DNA from: Yaniella halotolerans DSM 15476 | GTDB lineage: Bacteria; Actinomycetota; Actinomycetes; Actinomycetales; Micrococcaceae | DNA: 64,000 nt | Assembly (NCBI RefSeq): GCF_000420805.1 | Contig: NZ_ATVQ01000001.1 | Location: forward strand, 806,001 to 870,000 | Direction: 5' to 3' | In this document: positions 1 to 7,337 of the stretch, piece after piece | How the letters are laid out: every line of letters starts with the position of its first letter | Numbering within the stretch: the first letter of the stretch is position 1 | The notes under the pieces: generated by a model | What the model was told of the DNA's origin: nothing | Seen by the model: the letters and a program-made list of their open reading frames with translations, nothing else | Databases searched by the model: none | Program-made: the position numbers and the translations under genes

Positions 1-646
1 CCTCCCCTTGCGGACCATAAATTGGCGCAGCCATGCCTCGGGCGTCCAGGTGCACGAAACCATCAGCCACCGCATAGCCGTTCGCACGCACCTTCTCAAC
101 CTGCGCAAGGACCTGCTCCACAGTACGCGGCGTCCGGCGGGTATAAGCATGAATCCCTGCGGCCACAAGCTCTTGAATAAAGTCTGGCGATTTCCCTGAA
201 AGCAATACATGGCCGATAGCAGAGGCCCCTAGACTGATACGCCCGCCTACGATGGTGGCATTCACAACGGCGTCAACCCTCGAAGCGCGATCCAAATACA
301 CGACGTCATGACCACCGTCCACCCCAAGCTGCGTATGCTGCCGCACCTGATTCTGAACAAGCTGCACCATAGGCGCAGCGATCTCTCGCAAGCCCATAGC
401 GCGTGGAGTGCGTGCCGCCAACTCCCATAAACGCAGACCGAGCTGATACGACCTGTCGGGCAGTCGCTCCAACAGCCGCTGTTGTTCCAACTCGCCCACG
501 AGGCGATGCACTGTCGTCATTGGCAAGCCACACCGTTTGGCGATCTCGGAGAGCGACAAGAATGCGGTGCCAGCCTCAAACGCATCCAGGATCAACAAGT
601 GTCGCTCAAGAACTGTAATCGGCGTCCCGACATTCTGCCTTGGCAT
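1..646 (-). CDS. IclR-family transcriptional regulator, partial (C-terminus beyond left edge)
   Basis: This reading frame is open to the left edge and gives about 215 residues. It starts at an ATG preceded by a good GGAGGA ribosome site. Residues 1-60 form the IclR winged helix, recognisable from a LSLSEIAKRCGLP helix followed by TTVHRLVGELE. Beyond it comes the IclR effector domain, with GLRLWELA, a conserved histidine/aspartate stretch and LGASAIGHVLLSG. The gene diverges from the reductase-P450 operon that starts at 753 and is probably its local regulator, since IclR proteins commonly control aromatic-acid catabolism (PcaR, PobR). The effector is not known; a substituted benzoate is the natural guess from the neighbours. 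The gene is truncated only because the window ends here. Confidence 0.9.
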   Translation of the reverse strand, partial: MPRQNVGTPITVLERHLLILDAFEAGTAFLSLSEIAKRCGLPMTTVHRLVGELEQQRLLERLPDRSYQLGLRLWELAARTPRAMGLREIAAPMVQLVQNQVRQHTQLGVDGGHDVVYLDRASRVDAVVNATIVGGRISLGASAIGHVLLSGKSPDFIQELVAAGIHAYTRRTPRTVEQVLAQVEKVRANGYAVADGFVHLDARGMAAPIYGPQGE

Positions 647-669
647 ATTCCTCCTCGAGTTCCAATGAT

Positions 670-680
670 CGGAAATTCCG
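670..680. promoter_or_regulatory. Candidate IclR operator palindrome
   Basis: An interrupted inverted repeat, CGGAA-A-TTCCG, lies 24 bases upstream of the IclR start in the divergent intergenic region. It resembles the general IclR-family pattern of GGAA/TTCC half-sites, so it may be an autoregulatory site. The arms are short and no second copy was seen. Confidence 0.35.
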
Positions 681-752
681 CTCTACATCCTACGTGACGA
701 CTGTCACAATAACTTTCTATGTGCCCCACTTCGTCATTTCGTTGGAGGAATC

Positions 753-1715
753 ATGACTGCAGTAGACAACGCATCGAACAGTGACCAACTCGTAGTGACA
801 CAACGCTTGGATCGCTCTACGAGCGTCACTGAATTTGTACTCGAACGGCGCGATCGTCGGCGCCTTCCCGACTGGGCCCCGGGCGCTCACATTGACGTCG
901 TCCTACCGAGCGGAAAAATTCGGCAATATTCTCTGTGCGGAGATCGCTGGGCCCCACACCAGTATCGGATTGCGGTACAACGAGACGATCTCGGCGGAGG
1001 GGGCTCAGTCGAGCTCCATACCGAATTGAAGCCAGGCGACACCATCAGCTTCGGCGGACCCCGCAACAATTTCCGCCTCGCACCGGCCCAGAGCTATCGC
1101 TTTATCGCCGGTGGCATCGGTATTAGCGCTCTATTGCCCATGATCGCACAAGCTAATTTGCTCGGTCTTGAATGGCAGCTGTTGTACCTCGGGCGCAACC
1201 TCGAACGTATGGCCTACCAAGAACTGCAAGAACGCTACCCCGAACGTGTCACCGTGCACGCCAGCCAAAATGCTGGCCGAATCTCAATTCGAGAGTGGCT
1301 CGGCTCCCCGCCGGACGACACCATGGTCTACGCCTGTGGGCCTGAATCGCTGCTGGAAGCTTTGCCGGAGGCGTGCTCCGATCTTCCTGAAACGACCCTG
1401 CGAACCGAACGGTTCACCAACACGATGGCCGATGCCATCGTCAGTTCTGAACCCTATGAAATTAAGCTGCAGCGCAGTGGTCGCGTCGTAGAAGCGCCGG
1501 GCAACACCTCAGTCGTAGACGTCCTGGCCAATGCGGGCGTTGATGTTATCACGTCGTGCTCCCAAGGCGTTTGTGGCACCTGTGAAGTCGACGTCCTTGC
1601 CGGAGAAATTGACCACCGCGACGCAATTCTTGATGACGACGAACGTGCCACGAACACGTGCATGTTCCCGTGTGTTTCACGTTCCCTCTCAGAACGTCTT
1701 GTACTGGACCTCTAA
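753..1715 (+). CDS. Phthalate-dioxygenase-reductase-type flavin/[2Fe-2S] reductase, P450 partner
   Basis: A 320-residue electron-transfer protein. It should take electrons from NAD(P)H through flavin to a plant-type [2Fe-2S] centre and on to the P450 encoded next. Residues 1-110 form the flavin-binding barrel with RQYS at 57-60. Residues 115-225 are the nucleotide domain, with GGIGIS at 120-125 and YACGP at 193-197. Residues 235-320 are a C-terminal ferredoxin whose cluster ligands are C269, C274, C277 and C307. This domain order is that of phthalate dioxygenase reductase and VanB, not of GcoB, where the ferredoxin comes first. The ATG follows GGAGGAATC. The gap to the P450 start is only 20 bases, so the two are surely co-transcribed. 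Confidence 0.92.
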   Translation: MTAVDNASNSDQLVVTQRLDRSTSVTEFVLERRDRRRLPDWAPGAHIDVVLPSGKIRQYSLCGDRWAPHQYRIAVQRDDLGGGGSVELHTELKPGDTISFGGPRNNFRLAPAQSYRFIAGGIGISALLPMIAQANLLGLEWQLLYLGRNLERMAYQELQERYPERVTVHASQNAGRISIREWLGSPPDDTMVYACGPESLLEALPEACSDLPETTLRTERFTNTMADAIVSSEPYEIKLQRSGRVVEAPGNTSVVDVLANAGVDVITSCSQGVCGTCEVDVLAGEIDHRDAILDDDERATNTCMFPCVSRSLSERLVLDL

Positions 1716-1735
1716 GACCCGATTGGAAGAATTTC

Positions 1736-3022
1736 ATGACTACAAACGCTGTTTCCAAATGCCCGTTCACGGGTGCACCAGACCTGGCCCCCGCCTCACA
1801 CGAACAGCAGGTAGACGTTCCAGTCCTGCTTGAAGACCCCTTTGAGGAATCCAACTTGGCCGACCCGCATCCAATGCACAAACGTCTCCGCGATGCAGAT
1901 GCCGACGTTGTCTATCTTCCTGCTTACGACATCTATGCGGTGGCGCGCTACGAGGCAGTACTCGACACGTTAGAAAACTGGCAGGATTACTCCAGTGCCG
2001 CAGGCGTGGGGCTGTCAAACTTCAACAAAGAAGAACCATGGCGGACACCGTCGCTGCTACTTGAAGCCGATCCGCCAAAACATGATGCCCCTCGTGCCAC
2101 CTTGGAGAAAATTTTAGGTGCACGGCAACTTCGTCGCTTTCAAACTGACTGGACCAACACGGCACATCGATTAGTGGATGGCCTCCTGACCAATGCCCAG
2201 CACCAAACCGCAAGGGCAATCGAGCTGGATGCGGTTACAGAGATTTCCGAGGTATACCCACTGAGCGTCTTTCCAGATGCGGTGGGCTTGCAGCAGGGCG
2301 GCCTCGACAATTTATTGCCGTATGGCAATTTCGCGTTCAACGCTTTTGGGCCCCGAAACCGCTTAGTCACCGATGAGCTCGACACTATCGGTCCGGTCAT
2401 GGAGTGGGTTGGCCAGCAGTGCCCGAGAGATGCGCTCAACCCGGATAGCTTCGGTGGTGACATATGGCGTGCTGCTGACCAACGCAATATCACCGAAGAA
2501 CAGGCGCCTCTGATTGTTCGTTCGCTATTGACGGCCGGTGTGGACACGACGGTCTACGGTATTTCAGCTGTGCTCTACCATCTGGCTTCAAACCCGGAGC
2601 AATATGCTCGCCTTCGTGAGCAACCGCAGCTGGTACGCCGAGTATTCGAAGAGGCGCTGCGCCTGGAGTCCCCTGTGCAGACCTTCTTCCGAACAACTAC
2701 CCGTAAAGTACAGATCGGCGACACCACGCTCCCGGAGAACCAGAAAATTTTGATGTTCCTGGGTGCCGCAAACCGGGACCCGCGCCGTTGGGACAACGCT
2801 GATGATTTCGACCTTGATCGCGATCCTTCCGGCCATCTTGCCTTCGGCAGTGGCGCCCATCAGTGCGTTGGCCAGCACGTAGCACGCCTTGAAGCTTCGT
2901 GTGTACTCGACGCTCTCATCGAACGTGTTGAGGGCATCGAATTTGCTGCTCCGCCTGTCCGAAAAATCAACAACACCCTACTGGGGTGGCATTCCCTGCC
3001 ACTCCGCTTCATCCCCGCCTAA
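1736..3022 (+). CDS. Cytochrome P450, CYP199A-like (para-substituted benzoate monooxygenase)
   Basis: A 428-residue soluble P450. The I-helix motif AGVDTT is at 267-272, ExxR is E306/R309, and the haem loop FGSGAHQC gives the thiolate ligand C377. Long stretches match my recollection of Rhodopseudomonas CYP199A4, which O-demethylates 4-methoxybenzoate: VGLSNFNKEEPWR, YPLSVFPDAVGL, FNAFGP and SPVQTFFRTTTR. The carboxylate-binding residues of that enzyme (an Arg/Ser pair before the EADPP motif and an Arg-Ser in the I-helix) are present as R103/S106 and R262/S263. The expected reaction is therefore 4-methoxybenzoate to 4-hydroxybenzoate plus formaldehyde. The ATG at 1736 is preferred over upstream starts because it follows a GGAAG site and the upstream codons overlap the reductase. 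Family call strong, exact substrate inferred. Confidence 0.9.
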   Translation: MTTNAVSKCPFTGAPDLAPASHEQQVDVPVLLEDPFEESNLADPHPMHKRLRDADADVVYLPAYDIYAVARYEAVLDTLENWQDYSSAAGVGLSNFNKEEPWRTPSLLLEADPPKHDAPRATLEKILGARQLRRFQTDWTNTAHRLVDGLLTNAQHQTARAIELDAVTEISEVYPLSVFPDAVGLQQGGLDNLLPYGNFAFNAFGPRNRLVTDELDTIGPVMEWVGQQCPRDALNPDSFGGDIWRAADQRNITEEQAPLIVRSLLTAGVDTTVYGISAVLYHLASNPEQYARLREQPQLVRRVFEEALRLESPVQTFFRTTTRKVQIGDTTLPENQKILMFLGAANRDPRRWDNADDFDLDRDPSGHLAFGSGAHQCVGQHVARLEASCVLDALIERVEGIEFAAPPVRKINNTLLGWHSLPLRFIPA

Positions 3023-3031
3023 GGAGCCTCC

Positions 3032-4018
3032 ATGTTCAAAACTCTCGATCACTCCAAGCCTCGCCAGCTCCGCACGCTAGGGATCCTTGCCATCGGCAGT
3101 CTTGCGCTCAGTGCTTGCGGGTCGTCCAGCGCTGATGAATCTTCAGCCAATGCCGCTACCTCGGATGGCATGCACGAGGTCAATATTGGCTATTTTCCGC
3201 TGGTTCATACCTCAACGATTATTCAAGCTGAAGAGGCTGGCTACTTAGAAGAAGCCGGCATTAGCGCCGAATTGATGCAAACCGAAGGTGGCGCCGCAGC
3301 CATTCCTTCGCTTATATCTGGTGACATCGACATTCTTTACAGCAACTACACCTCGATTCTGTTGGCCGCCGAGCAGGGGTTACCGGTGGCGCTCGTCGCC
3401 GGTAACGATATCGCAACCGACGACCACGGCATTTTCGTTACGGAAGACTCGGACATTGAGGATCTCTCAGACCTTGAAGGCAAGAGTTTTGCTGTAAATA
3501 ATCTGCAAAACATTGGGACTGTGGCAATCTATGCTCAGCTTGAAGAGGTCGGTGTCGGCCCAGAGGATGTCGACCTGGTTGAAATGCCCAACCCTGACAT
3601 GGCGCCAGCACTTGCCAACGGCAACGTCGATGCAATCTGGCAAGTCGAGCCGTTCCAAACTATTTCGGAACAATCCGGCCTGCGGCGCATTGGCGACATG
3701 TTTGATGGTCCGGCATCGGACATGCCTGTTGGCGGGTGGGTGACCACGCAGGAATTCGCAGACAGCAATCCAGAAGTGATTGATTCCTTCCGTCAAGCAC
3801 TCGGTCAGGCAGGCGACGATCTGCAGCGCAACCACGAACTACATTTGGAACTTGTGCCAAGCTACACAGAAATTGACGTATCTGTGGCTGAAGAACTGGC
3901 GCTGCCGAATTATGACACCGACTTACAAATCGATGTCTTGCAACATGGTGCTGACATGATGCATGAATACGGAATCATTGCTGAACCATTGAAAGTGTCC
4001 GATCTCGTCGTGGAATAG
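3032..4018 (+). CDS. ABC-type substrate-binding lipoprotein (NMT1/SsuA-like)
   Basis: A 328-residue exported lipoprotein. The signal peptide ends in a lipobox, LSAC, with the lipidated cysteine at residue 29. The mature part has the periplasmic-binding fold of the NMT1/SsuA/TauA group: an opening VNIGYFPLVHT strand, a GGAAAIPSLISGDIDI segment and a VDAIWQVEPF segment. Proteins of this group bind sulfonates, thiamine precursors or aromatic acids for ABC importers. The gene starts nine bases after the P450 stop with a GGAG site, so it belongs to the same operon. No permease or ATPase gene is nearby, so the importer must be encoded elsewhere or shared. A role in uptake of the P450 substrate is an inference from position. 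Confidence 0.88.
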   Translation: MFKTLDHSKPRQLRTLGILAIGSLALSACGSSSADESSANAATSDGMHEVNIGYFPLVHTSTIIQAEEAGYLEEAGISAELMQTEGGAAAIPSLISGDIDILYSNYTSILLAAEQGLPVALVAGNDIATDDHGIFVTEDSDIEDLSDLEGKSFAVNNLQNIGTVAIYAQLEEVGVGPEDVDLVEMPNPDMAPALANGNVDAIWQVEPFQTISEQSGLRRIGDMFDGPASDMPVGGWVTTQEFADSNPEVIDSFRQALGQAGDDLQRNHELHLELVPSYTEIDVSVAEELALPNYDTDLQIDVLQHGADMMHEYGIIAEPLKVSDLVVE

Positions 4019-4036
4019 GCCTTTTACAACGAACGA

Positions 4037-4073
4037 AATATCCCGGGTGCGGCATTTCGGCACTCGGGATATT
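4037..4073. terminator. Hairpin terminator between convergent genes
   Basis: A 14-base stem with one G-U type mismatch (AATATCCCGGGTGC against GCACTCGGGATATT) and a nine-base loop. It lies between the end of the binding-protein gene and the end of the convergent acetyltransferase gene. It may serve both directions; neither side has a strong T run. Confidence 0.6.
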
Positions 4074-4103
4074 CCTGTTACGCAATTTTCTTTTTTACGC
4101 GAT

Positions 4104-4655
4104 CTACACCCCGTAGGCCGCCGGCAACTGCACCTCGCCGGCAGGCAGCTTGGCGCCTTCATCAAGAACCCTGACTTGAAGCGCATCGGTTTGCGTTGCC
4201 CACTGGGCAGTGATGCCGTAATCCGACGCTGGCCTAAAGCCAAAGCGAGGATAGTAGTGCGGATAGCCATAGACCACAACGAAGGCTTCGCCGTCTGCTT
4301 TCGCCAGCTCAAGCGCGGCGTTAATGACGGCAGTACCGGCACCTTCGCCGTGATGTTGGGGCAATACCCCGGTGGGCGCCAGCATCAACCCTGGCTCGCC
4401 GCCGACCGCACACCGGTGGATGAGCGCGTGTGCAGCGGGCATGGTTTCAAATTCGGAATCTGGAATCGCCGCGGTCATGCCAAGGACCGAGTAGCGCTGA
4501 ATCCAGTTATCGCTATCCTTTCGTAACGCTTCTACGAGATCAGCTTCGGCGTCAGTCTCGAATGCGGCCTCGAGAACTCTCCTGATCGAGGTCTGATCCT
4601 CGAGAGACTCAACGTGCTCACTTCGCGTTCTCCATAAGTGTCCAGTGCGCTGCAT
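4104..4655 (-). CDS. GNAT-family N-acetyltransferase (YhbS-like)
   Basis: A 183-residue protein with a central acetyl-CoA-binding motif A, QHHGEGAGTA, preceded by the beta strand LMLAPTGVLP and followed by YYPRFGFRPASDYGI. That pattern is typical of YhbS-type GNAT acetyltransferases, which move an acetyl group from acetyl-CoA to an amine. The substrate cannot be told from sequence. The first 20 residues, with two arginines and little family similarity, may be an extension; a later start is possible. It stands alone, convergent with the P450 operon and divergent from the MHS transporter gene. Confidence 0.82.
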   Translation of the reverse strand: MQRTGHLWRTRSEHVESLEDQTSIRRVLEAAFETDAEADLVEALRKDSDNWIQRYSVLGMTAAIPDSEFETMPAAHALIHRCAVGGEPGLMLAPTGVLPQHHGEGAGTAVINAALELAKADGEAFVVVYGYPHYYPRFGFRPASDYGITAQWATQTDALQVRVLDEGAKLPAGEVQLPAAYGV

Positions 4656-4794
4656 AGCTACTCCCTTGCGTTATAGGTGGGACCACTCTATTGCAGCTAC
4701 ACCGTCGCGTCACCGACTCAGTTGACGCGGGTTCCGTGCCAGCTGTGGTCCCAGGTATAAAAAATGTACGGACAATGCGTTATTCAACTTGTGA

Positions 4795-4822
4795 TTGCCC
4801 TCACAGTATGTCAGAATATCAT
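4795..4822 (+). promoter_or_regulatory. Putative promoter of the MHS transporter gene
   Basis: TTGCCC at 4795-4800 and TATCAT at 4817-4822, separated by 16 bases, resemble a housekeeping sigma promoter. A PaaR-like operator starts five bases after the -10 element, where a repressor would block initiation. Inferred by eye. Confidence 0.4.
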
Positions 4823-4827
4823 TCCAT

Positions 4828-4841
4828 ACCGATCGTTCAGT
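4828..4841. promoter_or_regulatory. PaaR-like (TetR-family) operator upstream of the MHS transporter
   Basis: ACCGATCGTTCAGT matches the core ACCG-NN-CG-NN-CGGT of the corynebacterial PaaR motif, as I recall it, with one mismatch. The same core, also with one mismatch, precedes paaZ at 7295. It would overlap the transcription start of the transporter gene. Confidence 0.5.
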
Positions 4842-4936
4842 ATCTAATTCCAGGGATCATCCTCCACCCTGGAGCAGTATTGTAAGCAGAGCAGCACGCG
4901 GTATGCAGACCACATCACTGACATTCTGGAGAAACC

Positions 4937-6307
4937 ATGACCACCACTTCCCACAACGGAAGAACGCGCGCTGAAGAGCGTCGCGTCCTCGCCGGCACCC
5001 TGGTAGGAACCACAATTGAGTGGTACGACTTCTTTATTTACGCCCAAGCGGCAGCGTTCGTGTTAGCTCCACTGTTCTTCGAACCGCTGGCAGCCGATAA
5101 CGCAGGGCTGGCGCAGATTCTTTCCTGGGCCTCCATCGGTATTTCGTTCCTCTTCCGCCCACTGGGTGCCGTCGTTGCGGGACACCTGGGCGATAAATAC
5201 GGTCGTAAACTCGTACTTGTTGTGACCCTGATCGGAATGGGTGGCGCAACTACCGCGATCGGCCTGTTGCCAACATACGCCGCCTGGGGCATCGCAGCAC
5301 CAATTCTGCTGATCCTCATGCGTGTGCTGCAGGGCTTCTCTGCAGGTGGTGAATGGGGCGGTGCCGCACTGATGGCCGTTGAGCACGCGCCGACCAATAA
5401 GCGCTCCTTCTTCGGCTCCTACCCGCAGATCGGCGTACCGCTGGGCATGCTGCTGGCCACCGGCTTCATGTTCATTTTGACCTCCTCAATGACCAGCGAG
5501 CAGTTCCTGGACTGGGGCTGGCGCATTCCGTTTATCTCCTCGGTTGTACTGATTCTTGTTGGTCACCTGATTCGCCGCGCGGTTTCTGAGTCGCCAGTCT
5601 TCACCGAGATGCAGGAACGTCGTCGTGACTCTTCAGCACCACTTGGTGAACTGCTGCGCAGCCACAAGCGTCCAGTCATCTTGGCCGCACTCATCTTCGC
5701 CGGCAACAACGCCGCCGGCTATCTAGTCATTGCCTTCTTCGCTTCCTATGGCGCCAACGTACTGGACATGCCACGATCGGCAACACTGATCGCTTCGCTC
5801 GTCGGTGGTGTTGGTTGGTTTGCCTTCACCCTGTTTGGTGGTTGGATCGGCGACAAGATTGGCAAACGCCGGACCTTCATCATCGGCTACGTGTGGATCA
5901 TCGCCTGGGCTATCCCCATGTGGTTCCTGATCGACACCGCGTCGCTGCCACTGTTTACGGTCGCTATCTTTGTACTGACCATGGGGCTTGGCCCGTCCTA
6001 CGGCCCGCAGTCTGCACTGTACGCCGAGATGTTCCCGGCCGCCGTTCGCTACTCTGGCGTCTCGATCGGTTATGCATTCGGCTCGATTATCGGCGGCGCG
6101 TTTGCCCCAATGATTTCGCAATTTATCCTCAACGCCACCGGGCAGTCCTGGATGATCGGCCTCTACATCGCCGGTATCTCCACCGTCTCGCTCATCGGCG
6201 TCCTGCTGGTGCCGAAAGCCGTTGAAGGTCGCGACCTCAACGACGACAACACCGGGGACGTCACAACACCGGACGAAGACCCCGAAACAATTCAGGCTAC
6301 GGTTTAA
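4937..6307 (+). CDS. MHS-type major facilitator transporter (proton symporter)
   Basis: A 456-residue membrane protein with 12 predicted transmembrane segments. Family marks are the opening GTTIEWYDFFIY segment, GHLGDKYGRK in the loop between helices 2 and 3, and RVLQGFSAGGEWGGA in helix 4. These define the metabolite:H+ symporter group that includes ProP, KgtP, ShiA and aromatic-acid carriers. The substrate cannot be read from the sequence. Because its promoter region carries the same PaaR-like site as paaZ, phenylacetate or a related aryl acid is a reasonable guess. The ATG follows TGGAGAAACC. A perfect 17-base hairpin closes the gene. Confidence 0.9.
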   Translation: MTTTSHNGRTRAEERRVLAGTLVGTTIEWYDFFIYAQAAAFVLAPLFFEPLAADNAGLAQILSWASIGISFLFRPLGAVVAGHLGDKYGRKLVLVVTLIGMGGATTAIGLLPTYAAWGIAAPILLILMRVLQGFSAGGEWGGAALMAVEHAPTNKRSFFGSYPQIGVPLGMLLATGFMFILTSSMTSEQFLDWGWRIPFISSVVLILVGHLIRRAVSESPVFTEMQERRRDSSAPLGELLRSHKRPVILAALIFAGNNAAGYLVIAFFASYGANVLDMPRSATLIASLVGGVGWFAFTLFGGWIGDKIGKRRTFIIGYVWIIAWAIPMWFLIDTASLPLFTVAIFVLTMGLGPSYGPQSALYAEMFPAAVRYSGVSIGYAFGSIIGGAFAPMISQFILNATGQSWMIGLYIAGISTVSLIGVLLVPKAVEGRDLNDDNTGDVTTPDEDPETIQATV

Positions 6308-6323
6308 GCATCACTGGATTATT

Positions 6324-6363
6324 GTCGACGCCGTGCACTGCAACTCCAGTGCACGGCGTCGAC
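6324..6363. terminator. Perfect 17-bp hairpin after the MHS transporter gene
   Basis: GTCGACGCCGTGCACTG pairs exactly with its complement at 6347-6363 across a six-base loop. It begins 16 bases after the stop and ends 37 bases before the enoyl-CoA hydratase start. No T run follows, so it may be a weak terminator or a site that stabilises mRNA ends within an operon. Confidence 0.6.
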
Positions 6364-6400
6364 GCATGTCTAACCCACCCATCGACGAACAAAGGATTTC

Positions 6401-7216
6401 ATGTCTACTGACTTCGCCTCCCTGACCAGCCTCACGCAAGATTTCGAAGCCTTGAATATTCGGGTCGACAACGCCCAGCCGGACCGTGTTGTGGCCGCCA
6501 TGGATCGCCCCGAAGTCCTCAACGCCATCGACCAGACCATGGTGGATGAATTCCATGCGCTGTGCCAGTGGCTCGAAGCCAACCCAAAAACTCTCATCAT
6601 CACCGGCACCACAACACCGCATCCAAAGGATCCGAGCCGCGAACGCGGCATCTTCGCATCCGGGGCCGATATTGCCCAGCTGCGCGAGCGTCGTCGCCAA
6701 GACGCCCTGCGCGGCGTGAACTCCCGGCTGTTCTCCCGCATCAAAGACTTACCGATGCCGGTCATCGCAGCCATCGATGGTTTCGCACTGGGTGGCGGAG
6801 CTGAACTCGCTTGGGCCGCAGACTTCCGAGTCGCCACCACCAAGGTGCGCTTCGGACAACCCGAAACAGGTTTGGGCATCTCCCCTGCCGCCGGTGCTAT
6901 GTGGCGACTGAAAGAACTCGCCGGCGAATCCGTCGCATTGGAACTCCTGCTGACCGGACGCATGCTCAACGCCGAAGAAGCCCTTGAACTGCGGCTGGTG
7001 AACTCGGTCCACGAGCCCGAAAACCTCATGACCGCAGCCCACAAACTGGCCGACAGCATCGCCGCCCAAGACACACTGGCCGTTCAGGTCACCAAACGCG
7101 TGTTCCAGATGCCCCCGGAGGCTCACCCATGGGCCGATGAGCTCGGCCAAGCGATCCTGTTTGAGTCCGAGGCAAAGTTTGATCGGATGCAAGCATTCCT
7201 GGATCGCCGGAAGTAA
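6401..7216 (+). CDS. Enoyl-CoA hydratase/isomerase family protein
   Basis: A 271-residue crotonase-fold protein. The oxyanion-hole segments are FASGADIAQL (around residues 85-95) and AIDGFALGGGAELAWAADFRVA (around 125-145). Of the two usual catalytic glutamates, the one in PETGLGISPAAG is present. The family hydrates or isomerises acyl-CoA thioesters. Lying between an MHS transporter and paaZ, it is likely to serve aryl-CoA or straight-chain degradation, and PaaF- or PaaG-type roles are both possible. The ATG at 6401 follows AAAGGATTTC. It is 121 bases upstream of paaZ, which has its own operator and promoter-like element. Confidence 0.88.
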   Translation: MSTDFASLTSLTQDFEALNIRVDNAQPDRVVAAMDRPEVLNAIDQTMVDEFHALCQWLEANPKTLIITGTTTPHPKDPSRERGIFASGADIAQLRERRRQDALRGVNSRLFSRIKDLPMPVIAAIDGFALGGGAELAWAADFRVATTKVRFGQPETGLGISPAAGAMWRLKELAGESVALELLLTGRMLNAEEALELRLVNSVHEPENLMTAAHKLADSIAAQDTLAVQVTKRVFQMPPEAHPWADELGQAILFESEAKFDRMQAFLDRRK

Positions 7217-7278
7217 CAACCCGCCCCAGCACGTGACCTGCGCCGCAAAAACAGCTGGCTGGCAGGTGTAATCTAAGC

Positions 7279-7284
7279 TATACT
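7279..7284 (+). promoter_or_regulatory. Candidate -10 element of the paaZ promoter
   Basis: TATACT lies just upstream of the PaaR-like operator at 7295 and 54 bases before the paaZ start. No convincing -35 element is visible at the right distance. Confidence 0.35.
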
Positions 7285-7294
7285 GGCCGCAATA

Positions 7295-7308
7295 ACCGAA
7301 CGACCGTT
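7295..7308. promoter_or_regulatory. PaaR-like operator upstream of paaZ
   Basis: ACCGAACGACCGTT fits the ACCG-NN-CG-NN-CGGT core with one mismatch, and the overlapping CGAACGACCGTTCA also fits the CNAACGNNCGTTNG pattern reported for Thermus PaaR with one mismatch. It sits between the -10-like element and the paaZ ribosome site, where a repressor would block transcription. Confidence 0.55.
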
Positions 7309-7337
7309 CAGGCAGTAAAGAAGGAGCTCGCCGACTC

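Noticed and set aside
4691-4885. Small plus-strand frame upstream of the MHS gene
   Set aside because: It overlaps the putative promoter and operator and has no recognisable features; a regulatory region is the simpler reading.
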